Source of the DNA: Myxococcales bacterium
GTDB taxonomy: Bacteria; Myxococcota; Myxococcia; Myxococcales; Myxococcaceae
DNA: 64,000 bases
Assembly: GCA_030681895.1 (NCBI GenBank)
Contig: JAUXRI010000259.1
Coordinates: 31,831 to 95,830, forward strand
Direction of reading: 5' to 3'
Shown in pieces: positions 9,984 to 19,215 of this stretch (the first letter of the stretch is position 1; every line of letters begins with the position of its first letter). Position numbers and translations under genes: made by a program. A model generated the notes under the pieces. That model had not been told where the DNA came from. It was given only the letters and a program-made list of their open reading frames with translations, and did not search any database.

Positions 9984-11684
9984 ATGACCTGGCAGAAACG
10001 AATCGACACGCTGCTCCACCCGGCGCTCTTGACGCCCGGCATCGCGTGGCGTTCGCGTTTCCTCGTCGAGTGCCTCGCGGTCGGCGTGTTCGTCTCGTTC
10101 ACCTTCGCCGTCATCTACTGGCGCTCCGGCCTCGGAGCCGCCGCCGCCTTCACGTTCGCCGGGTCCGCGGGCCTCACCGGCTGTCTGTTCGCGCTGCGTT
10201 GGGCCCGGGCCTTCGAGCCGGTGGTCTGGTCGGCGATGCTGGTGTGCCTCGCCATCTTCAGCATGCCCGCCATCACCGAGCCGACGCTCGACGCAGCGAT
10301 CCTGGCCTGGGTCGCGGTGGTGCCCTTCGTCGGCGCGTTGTTGCTCCCCACCCGCCATGCCGTCTTGTCGGCCTTCGTCAGCCTCGCCGCGGTGGTGCTG
10401 ATGGTGGCGCTGCGGAGCGGCCCGTCGACCGAGGCGCCCGACACGGTGCTCTCGACGGCCCGGGTGATGGCGCTCGTCGCGACGGTCTTCGTCTTCGGCG
10501 TGCGCTTCTCCCGCGAGCAGGCGCGCGCCCTCGCCGAGCTCGACAACGCCAACCGCGCGAAGTCGGCCTTCCTCGCCACCATGTCGCACGAGATTCGCAC
10601 GCCCATGAACGGGGTGCTCGGCATCACCGAGGTGTTGCTGGCCGGCCCGCTCGACGTCGACACGCGCGAGAAGCTCTCGCTGGTGCGGCAGAGCGGTCAC
10701 ACCCTGGTCGCGCTCGTCAACGACATCCTCGACTTCTCGAAGATTGAAGCCGGCAAGCTCGTCACCGAGCCCATCGACTTCGACGTGCGTCTGCTCGTCG
10801 ACGACGTGTCGGGACTGCATCGCTCGGCCGCGAAGCTCAAGGACGTCGGGCTGACCGTCACCATCGACCCGACCATCGCGCCCGTGGTGCGTGGCGACGC
10901 GCTGCGGCTGCGCCAGGTGCTCAACAACCTCGTCGCCAACGCCGTGAAGTTCACCGAGCGTGGAGAGGTGCGGCTGAACCTCGAGGCCCTGCTGCCCGGC
11001 AACCGCCTGCGCTTCACCGTCGCCGACACCGGCATCGGCATTCCGCAGGTCGCGCTCGGCAGGCTCTTCGCGCCGTTCGAGCAGGGCGACGGCTCGACGA
11101 CGCGGCGCTTCGGCGGCACGGGGCTCGGGCTGGCGTTGTCACAGAACCTGGTGCGGCTGATGGGCGGCGAGATTGCCGTCGAGTCCGTCGTCGGCGTGGG
11201 CTCGCGCTTCAGCTTCGACCTGCCGTTCGAGATGGGCGTGATGGCGCTGGCGCAACAGCCGCTCGAGGTGCAGGCGCCGGAGCAGCCCTCGAGCCTGCCG
11301 GTGCTGGTCGTCGACGACAACATCATCAACCTGAAGGTGGCGTGCAGCCTGCTCGAGAAGGCCGGCTACCGCACCGAGACGGCCGAGAACGGGCAGCAGG
11401 CGCTCGACCTCGTGGTGCAGCGCCACTACCTGCTGGTGTTGATGGACTGCCACATGCCGGTGATGGACGGCTTCGTCGCGACCGAGCGCATTCGCGCGCT
11501 CGACGGCGAGGTCGGCATGACGCCCGTCGTCGCGCTCACCGCCTCGGCGATGCCCGAAGAGCTCGAGGCCTGCAAACGCGCCGGTATGAATGACTGCCTG
11601 ACGAAGCCGGTGAGCCTCGCGGCGCTCAAGGCGGTGCTCCACCGCGTCGAGCACTACCGGGGCATCTTCGAAGGCGCCGCGTGA
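9984..11684 (+). CDS. Hybrid sensor histidine kinase with six-helix membrane domain and receiver
   Basis: About six hydrophobic helices fill the first 170 residues. HisKA follows with His202 in TMSHEIRTPMNG, then HATPase motifs (NNLVANAVKFT, DTGIGIP, GGTGLGL) and a receiver with Asp488 in LVLMDCHMPVMDG and Lys in LTKPV. The frame is open further upstream. I chose ATG 9984 because membrane homology begins there; GTG 9966 is an alternative, giving 572 residues, and a TACGCT hexamer lies at 9945-9950. The domain order matches the kinase at 5247-7031, so the two kinases flank the F0 operon. The signal is unknown. Confidence 0.92.
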   Translation: MTWQKRIDTLLHPALLTPGIAWRSRFLVECLAVGVFVSFTFAVIYWRSGLGAAAAFTFAGSAGLTGCLFALRWARAFEPVVWSAMLVCLAIFSMPAITEPTLDAAILAWVAVVPFVGALLLPTRHAVLSAFVSLAAVVLMVALRSGPSTEAPDTVLSTARVMALVATVFVFGVRFSREQARALAELDNANRAKSAFLATMSHEIRTPMNGVLGITEVLLAGPLDVDTREKLSLVRQSGHTLVALVNDILDFSKIEAGKLVTEPIDFDVRLLVDDVSGLHRSAAKLKDVGLTVTIDPTIAPVVRGDALRLRQVLNNLVANAVKFTERGEVRLNLEALLPGNRLRFTVADTGIGIPQVALGRLFAPFEQGDGSTTRRFGGTGLGLALSQNLVRLMGGEIAVESVVGVGSRFSFDLPFEMGVMALAQQPLEVQAPEQPSSLPVLVVDDNIINLKVACSLLEKAGYRTETAENGQQALDLVVQRHYLLVLMDCHMPVMDGFVATERIRALDGEVGMTPVVALTASAMPEELEACKRAGMNDCLTKPVSLAALKAVLHRVEHYRGIFEGAA

Positions 11685-11767
11685 GTCGGGCGTCACGCTC
11701 CTGAACGCATTGGATGTTTGTCGGCGACTCCTCGACTCGTCGAGGGCGAGCCAGCAGGAGAAGCGTC

Positions 11768-13654
11768 ATGTCGTCTCGTGCGCTGCTCGTCTGTGTCGTG
11801 GTGTTCGTCGCCTGTGGTCCCCCGTCACCGGTCGCGCGAAAGGTTGGCGAGCGGGCGCCGTCCCCTGCCGAGTGCGACGCGCAGGACGACACGCGCTGTC
11901 TGCTGCCGTGGCCGAACAACACGTTCACCGTGGCCGATTCGTCGACGCCGACCGGGCTGCGCGTCTCGGTGCAAAGGCGCGCGCTGCCGAACCCCGACGC
12001 GCCGGAGCCCCTCAACCGGCTCGATGGCTTCTCGGTCATCGGGGCGCTGGCGGTGGGCTTCAAGGCGCCCATCACGGTGCGCACCGACGCGCGGCCCGCG
12101 ACGGCGATGCGGCTGTTCCGCGCGACGCCTGGCGACACGTTCGGTGAAGAGGTGGCGCTGCGCCTCTCGGTCGTGAAGGACGGTGACGGCTCGTCGAGCC
12201 TGCTCATCGGCTACCCGCTGCGGCCGATGGAGCCGTCGACCGACTACGTCGCCGTCGTGGTGGATGAGGTGCCGGGCGTCGAGGCGCCGCGGCGGGTGAA
12301 GGTGCTCGCCGGGGTCGACGCACCGACGACAGATGAGGAGCGCGCGCTGGTGGCCTTCCACGCGCCGCTGCGTGAAGTCCTGGCGAAGGTGGGCGTCGCG
12401 CCGGCGCGGGTGCTGCGCGCGTGGGAGTTCACCACCCGCTCGGCGAAGAGCGTGCGTGCGCCGTTCGAGGCGATGCGTCAGGCGTCGGTCGACGCGGCGG
12501 CGGCGGGCGAGCTCGTCGTCACGGTGGACCGGGCCAACGCCATCGGGACCGACTCACTCGAGGTCAGAGGGGTCGTCGCTGGTTTGCCGCGCTTCACGAA
12601 GGCAACGGGAGAGCTCGCGCTCGACGCCTCTGGCGCGCCAATGAAGGTCGGCGTGCACCAGGCACCGTTTCGGGTGGTGCTGCCGAAGGTGACGCGCCCG
12701 TACCCGGTCGTCATCTTCGGACACGGCACGGGCGGCACGGCGTTCGACGACACCTTCGACGCCGACATCCTCGGGGCGGGCGCGGCGAAGCTGAACCTGC
12801 AGTACGACGGGTGGACCGAGTCGACGGTGCTCGAGACGCTGGTCGGCCTCGACAAGCGCTTCACGGGCTCGGAGCGGTCGACGGGCCGGTTGCTCCAGTC
12901 CCTCGCCGACGCCAGCGCCATCGAGGCGTCGTTGAGCGGGGCCCTGGGTGACGCGCTCTCGCAGCCCATGGTGCTTGGGCAGCAGAACCCGGCGGCGGGT
13001 GTGCGCGAGGACCCATCGCGGCGCGTCTACGCGGGTGGCTCCCTCGGAGGCACGCTGGGCTTCGTGCACACCCTGACGGAGCCGTCGGTGCGCGCCTCGG
13101 TGTTGAACGTGCCAGGGGCCGGGTGGACACACTTCGTGCCCACGTCGGGGCCGTTCTCGACGCTCGATGAGTTGTTCGCGACGACGACGCCGAGCGCGGT
13201 CGACCGCGCGCTGAGTGTAGTGATGACGCAAGGCAGTTGGGACCCGGTCGATGGCGCGGCGTGGGCAGCGACGGGCGCGCGCGCTGACGTGGTGATGCTG
13301 CTGCAAGAGAGCATGGGCGACCCGGTGCTCCCGAACATCGGCACGCACCTGGTCGCGACGTCGAGCCGCGCGGTGCAGGTGGGCGCGGTGCTCGAGCCCG
13401 TCGAAGGCGTGACGCCGGTGACGCAGGCGAGTGGGCGCACCGCGCTGACGCAGTTCCGCATTCCCAACGGCATCACGGACCTCATCGCGCGCCATGGCTT
13501 CGGCGGGAAGAACACCCTCGCCGGGGTGGCGGCTCGTGAGCAGATTCGCGCGTTCCTCGACTCGGTGTGGGCCGGAGCGCCCCTCATCACCGTGCCGGCG
13601 ACCTGCACGCGGGCCGGGCTGAACAGCTGCGACTTCGGCGAGTTCGCGCCGTAG
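11768..13654 (+). CDS. Secreted lipoprotein of the alpha/beta-hydrolase (lipase-like) type
   Basis: The ATG at 11768 has a clear AGGAG seven bases upstream. It gives a lipoprotein signal peptide ending VVFVAC, so the protein is probably anchored to a membrane. The N-terminal part (RCLLPWPNNTFTV, then Pro-rich Ig-like strands) recalls the N-terminal domain of bacterial VolA/Pla-1-type lipases. The hydrolase core starts with VVIFGHGTGG, a likely oxyanion strand, and continues to YAGGSLGGTLG with the probable nucleophile Ser425. The family is expected to hydrolyse esters, possibly lipids. The catalytic Asp and His are not certain from reading alone. A hairpin between this gene and the convergent neighbour ends the unit. 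Confidence 0.75.
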   Translation: MSSRALLVCVVVFVACGPPSPVARKVGERAPSPAECDAQDDTRCLLPWPNNTFTVADSSTPTGLRVSVQRRALPNPDAPEPLNRLDGFSVIGALAVGFKAPITVRTDARPATAMRLFRATPGDTFGEEVALRLSVVKDGDGSSSLLIGYPLRPMEPSTDYVAVVVDEVPGVEAPRRVKVLAGVDAPTTDEERALVAFHAPLREVLAKVGVAPARVLRAWEFTTRSAKSVRAPFEAMRQASVDAAAAGELVVTVDRANAIGTDSLEVRGVVAGLPRFTKATGELALDASGAPMKVGVHQAPFRVVLPKVTRPYPVVIFGHGTGGTAFDDTFDADILGAGAAKLNLQYDGWTESTVLETLVGLDKRFTGSERSTGRLLQSLADASAIEASLSGALGDALSQPMVLGQQNPAAGVREDPSRRVYAGGSLGGTLGFVHTLTEPSVRASVLNVPGAGWTHFVPTSGPFSTLDELFATTTPSAVDRALSVVMTQGSWDPVDGAAWAATGARADVVMLLQESMGDPVLPNIGTHLVATSSRAVQVGAVLEPVEGVTPVTQASGRTALTQFRIPNGITDLIARHGFGGKNTLAGVAAREQIRAFLDSVWAGAPLITVPATCTRAGLNSCDFGEFAP

Positions 13655-13659
13655 CAAGG

Positions 13660-13688
13660 CGCGCGGTGTGAAAAGGGGCCACCGCGCG
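13660..13688. terminator. Bidirectional hairpin terminator between convergent genes
   Basis: CGCGCGGTG at 13660-13668 pairs perfectly with CACCGCGCG at 13680-13688. The loop contains AAAA on the plus strand, which reads TTTT on the minus strand. It lies between the 3' ends of two convergent genes and could serve both. Confidence 0.55.
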
Positions 13689-13701
13689 GAGAAGCAGAGA
13701 G

Positions 13702-14421
13702 CTACGGGAACGTCGCCTTGAACTGGCGGTAGTGCACGTACGCGAGCCCGATGCCGACGGCGTTGAGCACGTGCCAGATGGCGTGGCCCTGGAAGACGTG
13801 GTCGCTCGGGTCGCACCAGCGGCGCGAGACGTCTGACGCCGAGAACGCCGCGGCGATGGCGATGAAGAAGAGCGCGCCGAGGAACCAGCGAATCTGCGTG
13901 CGGTGCTTCACCGTCGCGACCACCTCGGTGACGAGCGCGCCCAGCAACATCACGCCCACGATGCCCTGCACCGGCAGGTTCAGCTTCGCCACCACCACCG
14001 TGAAGACGGTGAGCCCGATGATGGCGCCCCACAGGAGCTTGAACAGCGACGCCTTCGCCACCACGCCGAGCCTGATCAGGTTGAGCAGCAGCACGAGCGA
14101 GAAGAAGAAGTACATGCCGAAGAAGTCGAACACCTGGAGCACGAAGGTGACCGACGCGTGGTAGACGAGCGACGTCACGCCGACCCAGAATGCAGCGACA
14201 GGCCAGAAGCGCTCGGTGCGAGACGTCTCCTTCCGGGTGGCCACGAAGAGAATCACCGCGGTGACGATGAAGGCCAGGTTCGACCACGTGTTCGCCGGCT
14301 CGCTCACCCAGCTGCACAGCGTCTCTTCGCACCACTTCACGTTCGGCAGACCGCCCCACTCACGCACCGGCGACCACGGGCATGCGGGGTTGGTGAGCTG
14401 CGGGTAGCCTGAGAGGTCCAT
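13702..14421 (-). CDS. Ceramidase-like membrane hydrolase (CREST superfamily)
   Basis: The 239-residue protein has about seven hydrophobic helices and carries the complete metal-hydrolase residue set of alkaline ceramidases. These are Ser84 and His88 in TSLVYHAS, Asp99 in LQVFDFFG, and His213 and His217 in GHAIWHVLN. The spacing (S-4-H-11-D, then HxxxH) equals that of human ACER3. The N-terminal CEETLCSWVSEPANTWSNL is also a family signature. Alkaline ceramidases cut the amide bond of ceramides; the bacterial substrate could be a sphingolipid or another lipid amide. ATG 14421 is preferred; TTG 14457 would add 12 residues. The gene is transcribed divergently from a small unknown gene. Confidence 0.88.
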   Translation of the reverse strand: MDLSGYPQLTNPACPWSPVREWGGLPNVKWCEETLCSWVSEPANTWSNLAFIVTAVILFVATRKETSRTERFWPVAAFWVGVTSLVYHASVTFVLQVFDFFGMYFFFSLVLLLNLIRLGVVAKASLFKLLWGAIIGLTVFTVVVAKLNLPVQGIVGVMLLGALVTEVVATVKHRTQIRWFLGALFFIAIAAAFSASDVSRRWCDPSDHVFQGHAIWHVLNAVGIGLAYVHYRQFKATFP

Positions 14422-14514
14422 GGTTGGCGGTGTCAGCTGATTCGTTGACGTCGTCAATTCGCCGGTCGGAAATCGAATGGTGCAACGGGTTCAGCGTCGC
14501 GGCACGCTCGACCC

Positions 14515-14832
14515 ATGGCGCCTCGTGCACCGGAGTCGAGAGACGAGTTCCTGAAGCGGCTGCGCGCGAGCTGGAAGAGCGACGGCTCGGCGAGGGTCGG
14601 CCTCGGAGCACCGCATCATTCACACGGCGTGGTGCTCGAAGGCGGGCGACTGCGCGTGCGAGGCCTCGAGCTGCCGAGGGCGAAGATCGACGCGTACATG
14701 GCGGAGCACCGCGCGTTCATGCCCGAGCACGCCGAGATGTTGAGCGAGCCGACCGGCGCCATCGTCTACGACGCCGCGTCGCTGGATGAACTCGTGCAGC
14801 TCATCGAGGCCGGGCGCTGGCCGCTCGCGTGA
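14515..14832 (+). CDS. Small hypothetical protein
   Basis: This 105-residue soluble protein is rich in charged residues, with a predicted alpha/beta pattern and no signal peptide. Recognisable pieces include DEFLKRLRASWKSDG near the N-terminus and a central LEGGRLRVRGLELPRAKID. I do not recognise the family. It starts with ATG and has no clear ribosome-binding site. It is divergent from the ceramidase-like gene and convergent with the esterase gene downstream. Confidence 0.6.
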   Translation: MAPRAPESRDEFLKRLRASWKSDGSARVGLGAPHHSHGVVLEGGRLRVRGLELPRAKIDAYMAEHRAFMPEHAEMLSEPTGAIVYDAASLDELVQLIEAGRWPLA

Positions 14833-14883
14833 TGGTCTGCAGGCCCGCGCGACGCGCGATGCAGCGCTCCGCAGGTTCGTCGA

Positions 14884-16188
14884 TCAGCCATTGATCGCCT
14901 GCACGCCGCGTCGCACGCGCCGACGCAGGAGCAGCACGAGCGCCAACGAGAGCGACCCACCCGCGCTGTTGCAGCTCTGACAGCCCATCGGCTGAGTCGT
15001 CGCTCCGCCACCGGCCGCGCCGCCTGCTGCCGAACCACCCGCCAGCGCCGAGCCACCCGCTGCGGCGATGCCGCCAGCGCTGTTCCCGCCCGCAGTGCCG
15101 CCAGCCGCAGGTCCACCCGACGTTGCCGAGCCGCCACCGGCCACCGCGCCACCAGCCGAGCCGCCGCCTGCGACTCCACCACCTGCGACGCCTCCGCCGG
15201 CCGCGCCACCCGCTGCGGATCCACCGCCTGCCGAGCCGCCCGCCGTTCCTCCATCCATCGATGTCGCCGCACTCAGCCCGAAGAAGTCTGCGATGTCGGT
15301 CGCCCACGCGCTTCGCCACGCGTGCCCGAGGCCCGGCACTTCGTCGAGCTCCACGAGCGTCGTGCCGCCCGTCGCGGCGCGGAAGAACGTGCGCGTGCCT
15401 CCACTGGTGATGGCCTGCGTGCCGTCGGCCGTCTGGTCGATGCCGTGCACGGCCGTCCACTGCTCCATCAACTCGGTGCCGTTCGACGGCGCGACGAACA
15501 CGTCGGACTGTCCCTGCCACACCGCGACCCGGGGATACGTGCCGGTGAACGAGGGGAACGCAGCGCGCACGCGCATCGACCAGACCTGCGGGGTCTGCGG
15601 CGCCAGGCCACCCAGGCACGTCTGCGAGCTCAGGACCGAGGTGGTGCATTCGAACGGAATGCCCGCGGCGATCGCCCCTGCGCGGAAACGATCCGGCGAG
15701 GTCGCGAGCATGTTCGCCACCAGCGCCGCGCCTGCCGAGAAGCCTGCGATGTACACCTGCTGCGGGTCGCTCCCGACGTCGGTCACCATGCGGTCGACCA
15801 TCTGCTTGATGGACAACAACTCGTCGGAGTCGCGCTGTTGGTTGGCCGCCTCGAACCAGTTGAAACACAGCTGGAAGTTATTGAGTACCTGCTGCTGCGG
15901 CAGCACGAGCGCGAACTGACGCTGCGTCGCCTGCGCCTCGAAGCCGCTCGACGTCGAGAAGGTCGTCGCCGTCTCGCCACAGCCGTGCAGCAACACCACG
16001 AGCGGCCGCCCGCGCGCGAGCCCCGTCGGAACGAAGCGGTACATGAGCAGGTTGCCTGGGTTCGAGCCGAAGCCCGTGACGGCATCGAGCGACTGCCGCG
16101 TCGTCGCCACGTCATCAGCCTCGGGAGCCCCACCGACGCCGCACGCCATCACCACCGCTACGAACACCACGCTCACGAGACGACGCAT
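14884..16188 (-). CDS. PHB-depolymerase-like esterase lipoprotein with MYXO-CTERM-type tail
   Basis: A lipoprotein signal ends at Cys16 (VVMAC). The catalytic domain (about 35-310) resembles the extracellular poly(3-hydroxybutyrate) depolymerase/feruloyl esterase family: the strand LVVLLHGCGE, then YIAGFSAGAAL with nucleophile Ser151, and a likely catalytic His in VPGLGHAWR. A linker of Gly/Ala/Ser repeats (about 312-405) joins it to a C-terminal tail with a Cys-x-x-Cys, a hydrophobic stretch and an Arg cluster (LALVLLLRRRVRR). This resembles the MYXO-CTERM sorting signal of Myxococcota. The combination of a lipobox and a C-terminal sorting tail is unusual and leaves final placement open. The substrate is a polyester or ester, not further defined. 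Confidence 0.82.
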   Translation of the reverse strand: MRRLVSVVFVAVVMACGVGGAPEADDVATTRQSLDAVTGFGSNPGNLLMYRFVPTGLARGRPLVVLLHGCGETATTFSTSSGFEAQATQRQFALVLPQQQVLNNFQLCFNWFEAANQQRDSDELLSIKQMVDRMVTDVGSDPQQVYIAGFSAGAALVANMLATSPDRFRAGAIAAGIPFECTTSVLSSQTCLGGLAPQTPQVWSMRVRAAFPSFTGTYPRVAVWQGQSDVFVAPSNGTELMEQWTAVHGIDQTADGTQAITSGGTRTFFRAATGGTTLVELDEVPGLGHAWRSAWATDIADFFGLSAATSMDGGTAGGSAGGGSAAGGAAGGGVAGGGVAGGGSAGGAVAGGGSATSGGPAAGGTAGGNSAGGIAAAGGSALAGGSAAGGAAGGGATTQPMGCQSCNSAGGSLSLALVLLLRRRVRRGVQAING

Positions 16189-16254
16189 GCCGCTCGCGTA
16201 GGGGAGCGCGTCACCCGGGTCAACGCGCGTTCTGTGCCAATCGGGATACGGCCG

Positions 16255-17802
16255 TCACCAGTGTCGCGGTCGCCGCCGCCGGCCCTCACGGCCACTCGAC
16301 GCATCGGCGTCGGGCGCGGCCTTCGGTCGACCGCTCACCGGAGCCGGCCCTCTGAACGAGACCTCAGGCCCGCGCGGCGGTCGAGGCGGAGCCGGTTGTT
16401 TGCCGGCAGGTGGCCGGCCTTGCGCCTGTTGCTGCGGGCGGCCGGGTCCCTGCTTCTGCTGCTGCGGAGGACGACCACCGCCTTGCTGCTGCGGAGGACG
16501 ACCAGCGTTCTGCTGCTGCGGAGGACGACCAGCGTTCTGCTGCTGCGGAGGACGCCCAGCGTTCTGCTGCTGCGGAGGACGCCCAGCGTTCTGCTGCTGC
16601 GGAGGACGACCAGCGTCTTGCTGCTGCGGTGGACGCCCAGCGTTCTGCTGCTGCGGGGGACGACCTTGTCGCTGCTGTTGCGGACGCTCTTGCCCCTCGT
16701 ACTGCTGCGGACCGGCTGCACCCTGCTCCTGCTGCTGACGACCTTGTCGTTGCTGCGAACGACCCTGCGCCTGCTGCTGCGGACGACCCTGCGCCTCGTG
16801 CGGGAGACGACCCTGTTCCTGTTGCTGTGGAAGCCCCGGTCCTTGCTGCTGCGGACGACCTTGCGCCTGCTGCTGCGGACGACCCGGTCCCTGTTGCTCC
16901 TGCGGTGGGCGACCTCGTGCCTGCTGTTCGTGCGGACGCCCGGGTCCCTGTGGCTGACGCCCTTGCGGTGGTTGCGCCGGCGCTTTCGCGTGGTGTTCGC
17001 GTCGCGGCTCAGCCTTCGCTGGAGCTCCATCTCTCCGCGGCCGCTGCGCCTGCTGCTTCGGAGGTGGCCGGCCCGACGGCACATACCCCGCGCTCAGCTC
17101 CCGCTTCGTGTACGCGCGCCAGATCTCATCCACGTCACCGGCGTGCTTCGACACCTCAGGGTTCAGCCCCGAGAAGAAGCGCAGCAGGTTGCCCAGGTCT
17201 CGTCGGAAGTACTTCTCGGAGCTCGAGTTGCGCGCCGCCGCCACCACCTGCGGGAAGTCGATGATCACCGGGCCGCTCGCGCCCATGAGAATGTTGAACT
17301 CCGAGAGGTCGCCGTGAATCAGGTCGGCGGTGAGCATCTTGATGACCTCTCCGCGCAGGTGCTCGTACAGCGGCATCGCCTGCTCGTGGGTCAGCCCGGC
17401 TTCGACCAGGCGCGGCGCGACGCGGCCCTCGGCATCGCCGATGACCTCCATCAACAACACGCCGTCATAGAAGAGCACCGGCCTCGGCACCCGCACGCCT
17501 GCCGCATGGAGCGCGTACATCGCGTCGGCCTCAGCCGACTTCCACGCCTCTTCCGCCGAGCGCTTTCCGAACGACGTGCCGCGGTCCATCGCGCGTTGCG
17601 TGCGTGAGTTCCGAACCGTGCGGCCCTCGGTGTAGCCCGAGTCATTCTTGAAGCTGCGAAACTCGCGCTCCTTGTACAGCTTGGCCGCGACGGGCTCGCC
17701 GCGATGACTGACCAGCCACACCTCTGCCTCTTTGCCCGTCTTCAGCTGTTGGAAGACCTCGTCGATGATGCCTTCATCAAGCAGTTGCTGCAGTACATCC
17801 AT
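16255..17802 (-). CDS. RIO-family protein kinase with long Gln/Pro/Arg-rich repeat tail
   Basis: Residues 1-240 are a RIO1-type kinase: loop GKEAEVWLV, ATP Lys41 in VAAKLYK, catalytic HGDLSEFN with Asp165 and Asn170, and metal-binding Asp182 in IIDFPQ. These invariant residues are all present, so it is probably active. RIO kinases bind ribosome precursors in eukaryotes and archaea; the bacterial role is poorly known. Residues about 245-515 are low complexity, dominated by Arg, Gln, Pro and Gly, and include eight tandem 9-residue units of the type RPPQQQNAG. Such tails are disordered and could bind RNA or form condensates, which is inference. The tail is more than half of the protein, and bacterial RIO proteins usually lack it. 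Confidence 0.88.
   Translation of the reverse strand: MDVLQQLLDEGIIDEVFQQLKTGKEAEVWLVSHRGEPVAAKLYKEREFRSFKNDSGYTEGRTVRNSRTQRAMDRGTSFGKRSAEEAWKSAEADAMYALHAAGVRVPRPVLFYDGVLLMEVIGDAEGRVAPRLVEAGLTHEQAMPLYEHLRGEVIKMLTADLIHGDLSEFNILMGASGPVIIDFPQVVAAARNSSSEKYFRRDLGNLLRFFSGLNPEVSKHAGDVDEIWRAYTKRELSAGYVPSGRPPPKQQAQRPRRDGAPAKAEPRREHHAKAPAQPPQGRQPQGPGRPHEQQARGRPPQEQQGPGRPQQQAQGRPQQQGPGLPQQQEQGRLPHEAQGRPQQQAQGRSQQRQGRQQQEQGAAGPQQYEGQERPQQQRQGRPPQQQNAGRPPQQQDAGRPPQQQNAGRPPQQQNAGRPPQQQNAGRPPQQQNAGRPPQQQGGGRPPQQQKQGPGRPQQQAQGRPPAGKQPAPPRPPRGPEVSFRGPAPVSGRPKAAPDADASSGREGRRRRPRHW
16456..16671 (-). repeat. Eight tandem copies of a 27-bp coding repeat
   Basis: Eight 27-base units run without gaps from 16456 to 16671 inside the RIO kinase gene. 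They encode RPPQQQ followed by NAG, DAG or a variant, on the minus strand. Units differ by few bases, so the array probably changes copy number by slippage or recombination, always in frame because 27 is a multiple of three. Confidence 0.9.
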
Positions 17803-17871
17803 CGGGTCCCTCCGACTGCTGCGTCCCGGCTTGTCCTCGGCGCCGAGCCTGACCGCGCGCGCCTACCACCG

Positions 17872-19020
17872 TCAGGGGCAGGAGACGACCTCGACCGCAT
17901 ACGAGATGGGCGTGGTGAGCGCCGGGGCGGTGACCGTCACCTGGTACGTCTTGCCGGCCTCGGCCGTCCAGCCCATCGGGTTGAACCGAATCGCGTAGCG
18001 GCTGCCGTAGTTGTCGCCGAGCTGCGTGACGGTGACGGGCTTGTTCACGCCGCCCTCGGTGACGGTGACGGCTGCGCCTACGAGGCTGTACGGCGAGGTG
18101 TACGACTGCACCGTCCACCCCGTGGAGTCGACCGACGGGTTCCCCGGAATCCGAATGAGCTCGAGCGGCACCGGGCCAGGAGGCGGGAACGCGAGCCAGG
18201 GCTTCGTCGCCGTGCCCGAGCCGCCGATGACGTGGTGACAGCTGCCGCCCGTGGTGCCGCCGATGCCGATGGGCCCGAGCGAGTTCGAGAGGAACCAACG
18301 CCGGTGCCCGATGGTCGTCGCGTTGCCGAAGTCAGACATGTACATGTCGATGCAGCGCACCGCGCGCGTGGAGCAGATGTTCGAGCGCCCCGCAGCCGTC
18401 GCGCCACTCGCCGAGTAGCAGGTCCACGAGGCAGGCGGCGAGTGGCTGAGCTGGTTGTTGGCGTCCATCATCAGTGAGCACTCCTGCGCCGTCTGGTTCT
18501 TGGTCGCGTCGAGCGCCACCGGTGGCAGGTCGGCGATGAAGCGGTACAGGTTGATCAGCTTGAGCGCGTTGTTCTTGCCGGTGTCGTCGAGCGTGCCGGC
18601 GGAGCAGGGCGAGACGCTGCCTGACCACATGCCTTCGCTCATGTCGGCGCGGTCGCAGCGCCAGCGTCGGCAGACCTGCTCGGCCCGCGTGCCGCCGGTC
18701 ATCGCGCAGGGGCCGGTGACGATGCCTCCACCTGTACCTCCGCCGCTCGCGACGCCGCCGCCCATCGCGGTGCCGCCAGCCATCGCTCCGCCACCCGCCA
18801 TCGCGGTGCCTCCGGCTGCCGAGCCACCCGCCAATGCCGAGCCGCCAGCCATCGCGGTGCCTCCGGCTGTACCGCCTGCGGCGCTCACGCCACCAGCGTC
18901 GCCACCAGCCATCGACGCGTCACCTCCGGCGGTCGGGTCGAGCGGCGGTGGGCCGAGCTCCGAGACGGAGCCAGTGCAGCCAGCGAGCGTGAGCGTGAGG
19001 AGGAGGCGGGGAAGGCGCAT
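17872..19020 (-). CDS. CAP/SCP-domain lipoprotein with Gly/Ala linker
   Basis: The start chosen is the ATG at 19020, giving signal LPRLLLTLTLAGC and a lipidated Cys. A linker of GGSA-type repeats (about 30-100) precedes a domain with CAP (cysteine-rich secretory, PR-1) features: an N-terminal helix ALKLINLYR, then QECSLMMDANNQLSHSPP, then AGRSNIC, and a conserved GHRRWFLSNSLGPIG. The C-terminal part (about 300-382) reads as a beta-sandwich. CAP proteins are extracellular with varied binding roles. The frame is open 13 residues further upstream, but no signal peptide would then be at the N-terminus. Confidence 0.78.
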   Translation of the reverse strand: MRLPRLLLTLTLAGCTGSVSELGPPPLDPTAGGDASMAGGDAGGVSAAGGTAGGTAMAGGSALAGGSAAGGTAMAGGGAMAGGTAMGGGVASGGGTGGGIVTGPCAMTGGTRAEQVCRRWRCDRADMSEGMWSGSVSPCSAGTLDDTGKNNALKLINLYRFIADLPPVALDATKNQTAQECSLMMDANNQLSHSPPASWTCYSASGATAAGRSNICSTRAVRCIDMYMSDFGNATTIGHRRWFLSNSLGPIGIGGTTGGSCHHVIGGSGTATKPWLAFPPPGPVPLELIRIPGNPSVDSTGWTVQSYTSPYSLVGAAVTVTEGGVNKPVTVTQLGDNYGSRYAIRFNPMGWTAEAGKTYQVTVTAPALTTPISYAVEVVSCP

Positions 19021-19215
19021 CAGTCTCGTGAGTGTGGTGTCAGCCGAGGCCGGGTGCAACGGGTCGACGACGCGGGTGTGCGCAGGGTCTCACCTGTGCC
19101 GTCGGTCGCAAGCCGTCTTCGTTCATCGTGGCCTCAGCACCCACTTGCAGAAGCCGCCCCCGGCCTCGGGCTCGTCGACCTTCGGAGGCCACGGACTCGA
19201 CGGCGCTCGGCCGTG

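Noticed and set aside
19021..19215. Possible small gene between the CAP and metallophosphatase genes
   Set aside because: Open frames are short, lack a ribosome-binding site and show no recognisable pattern.
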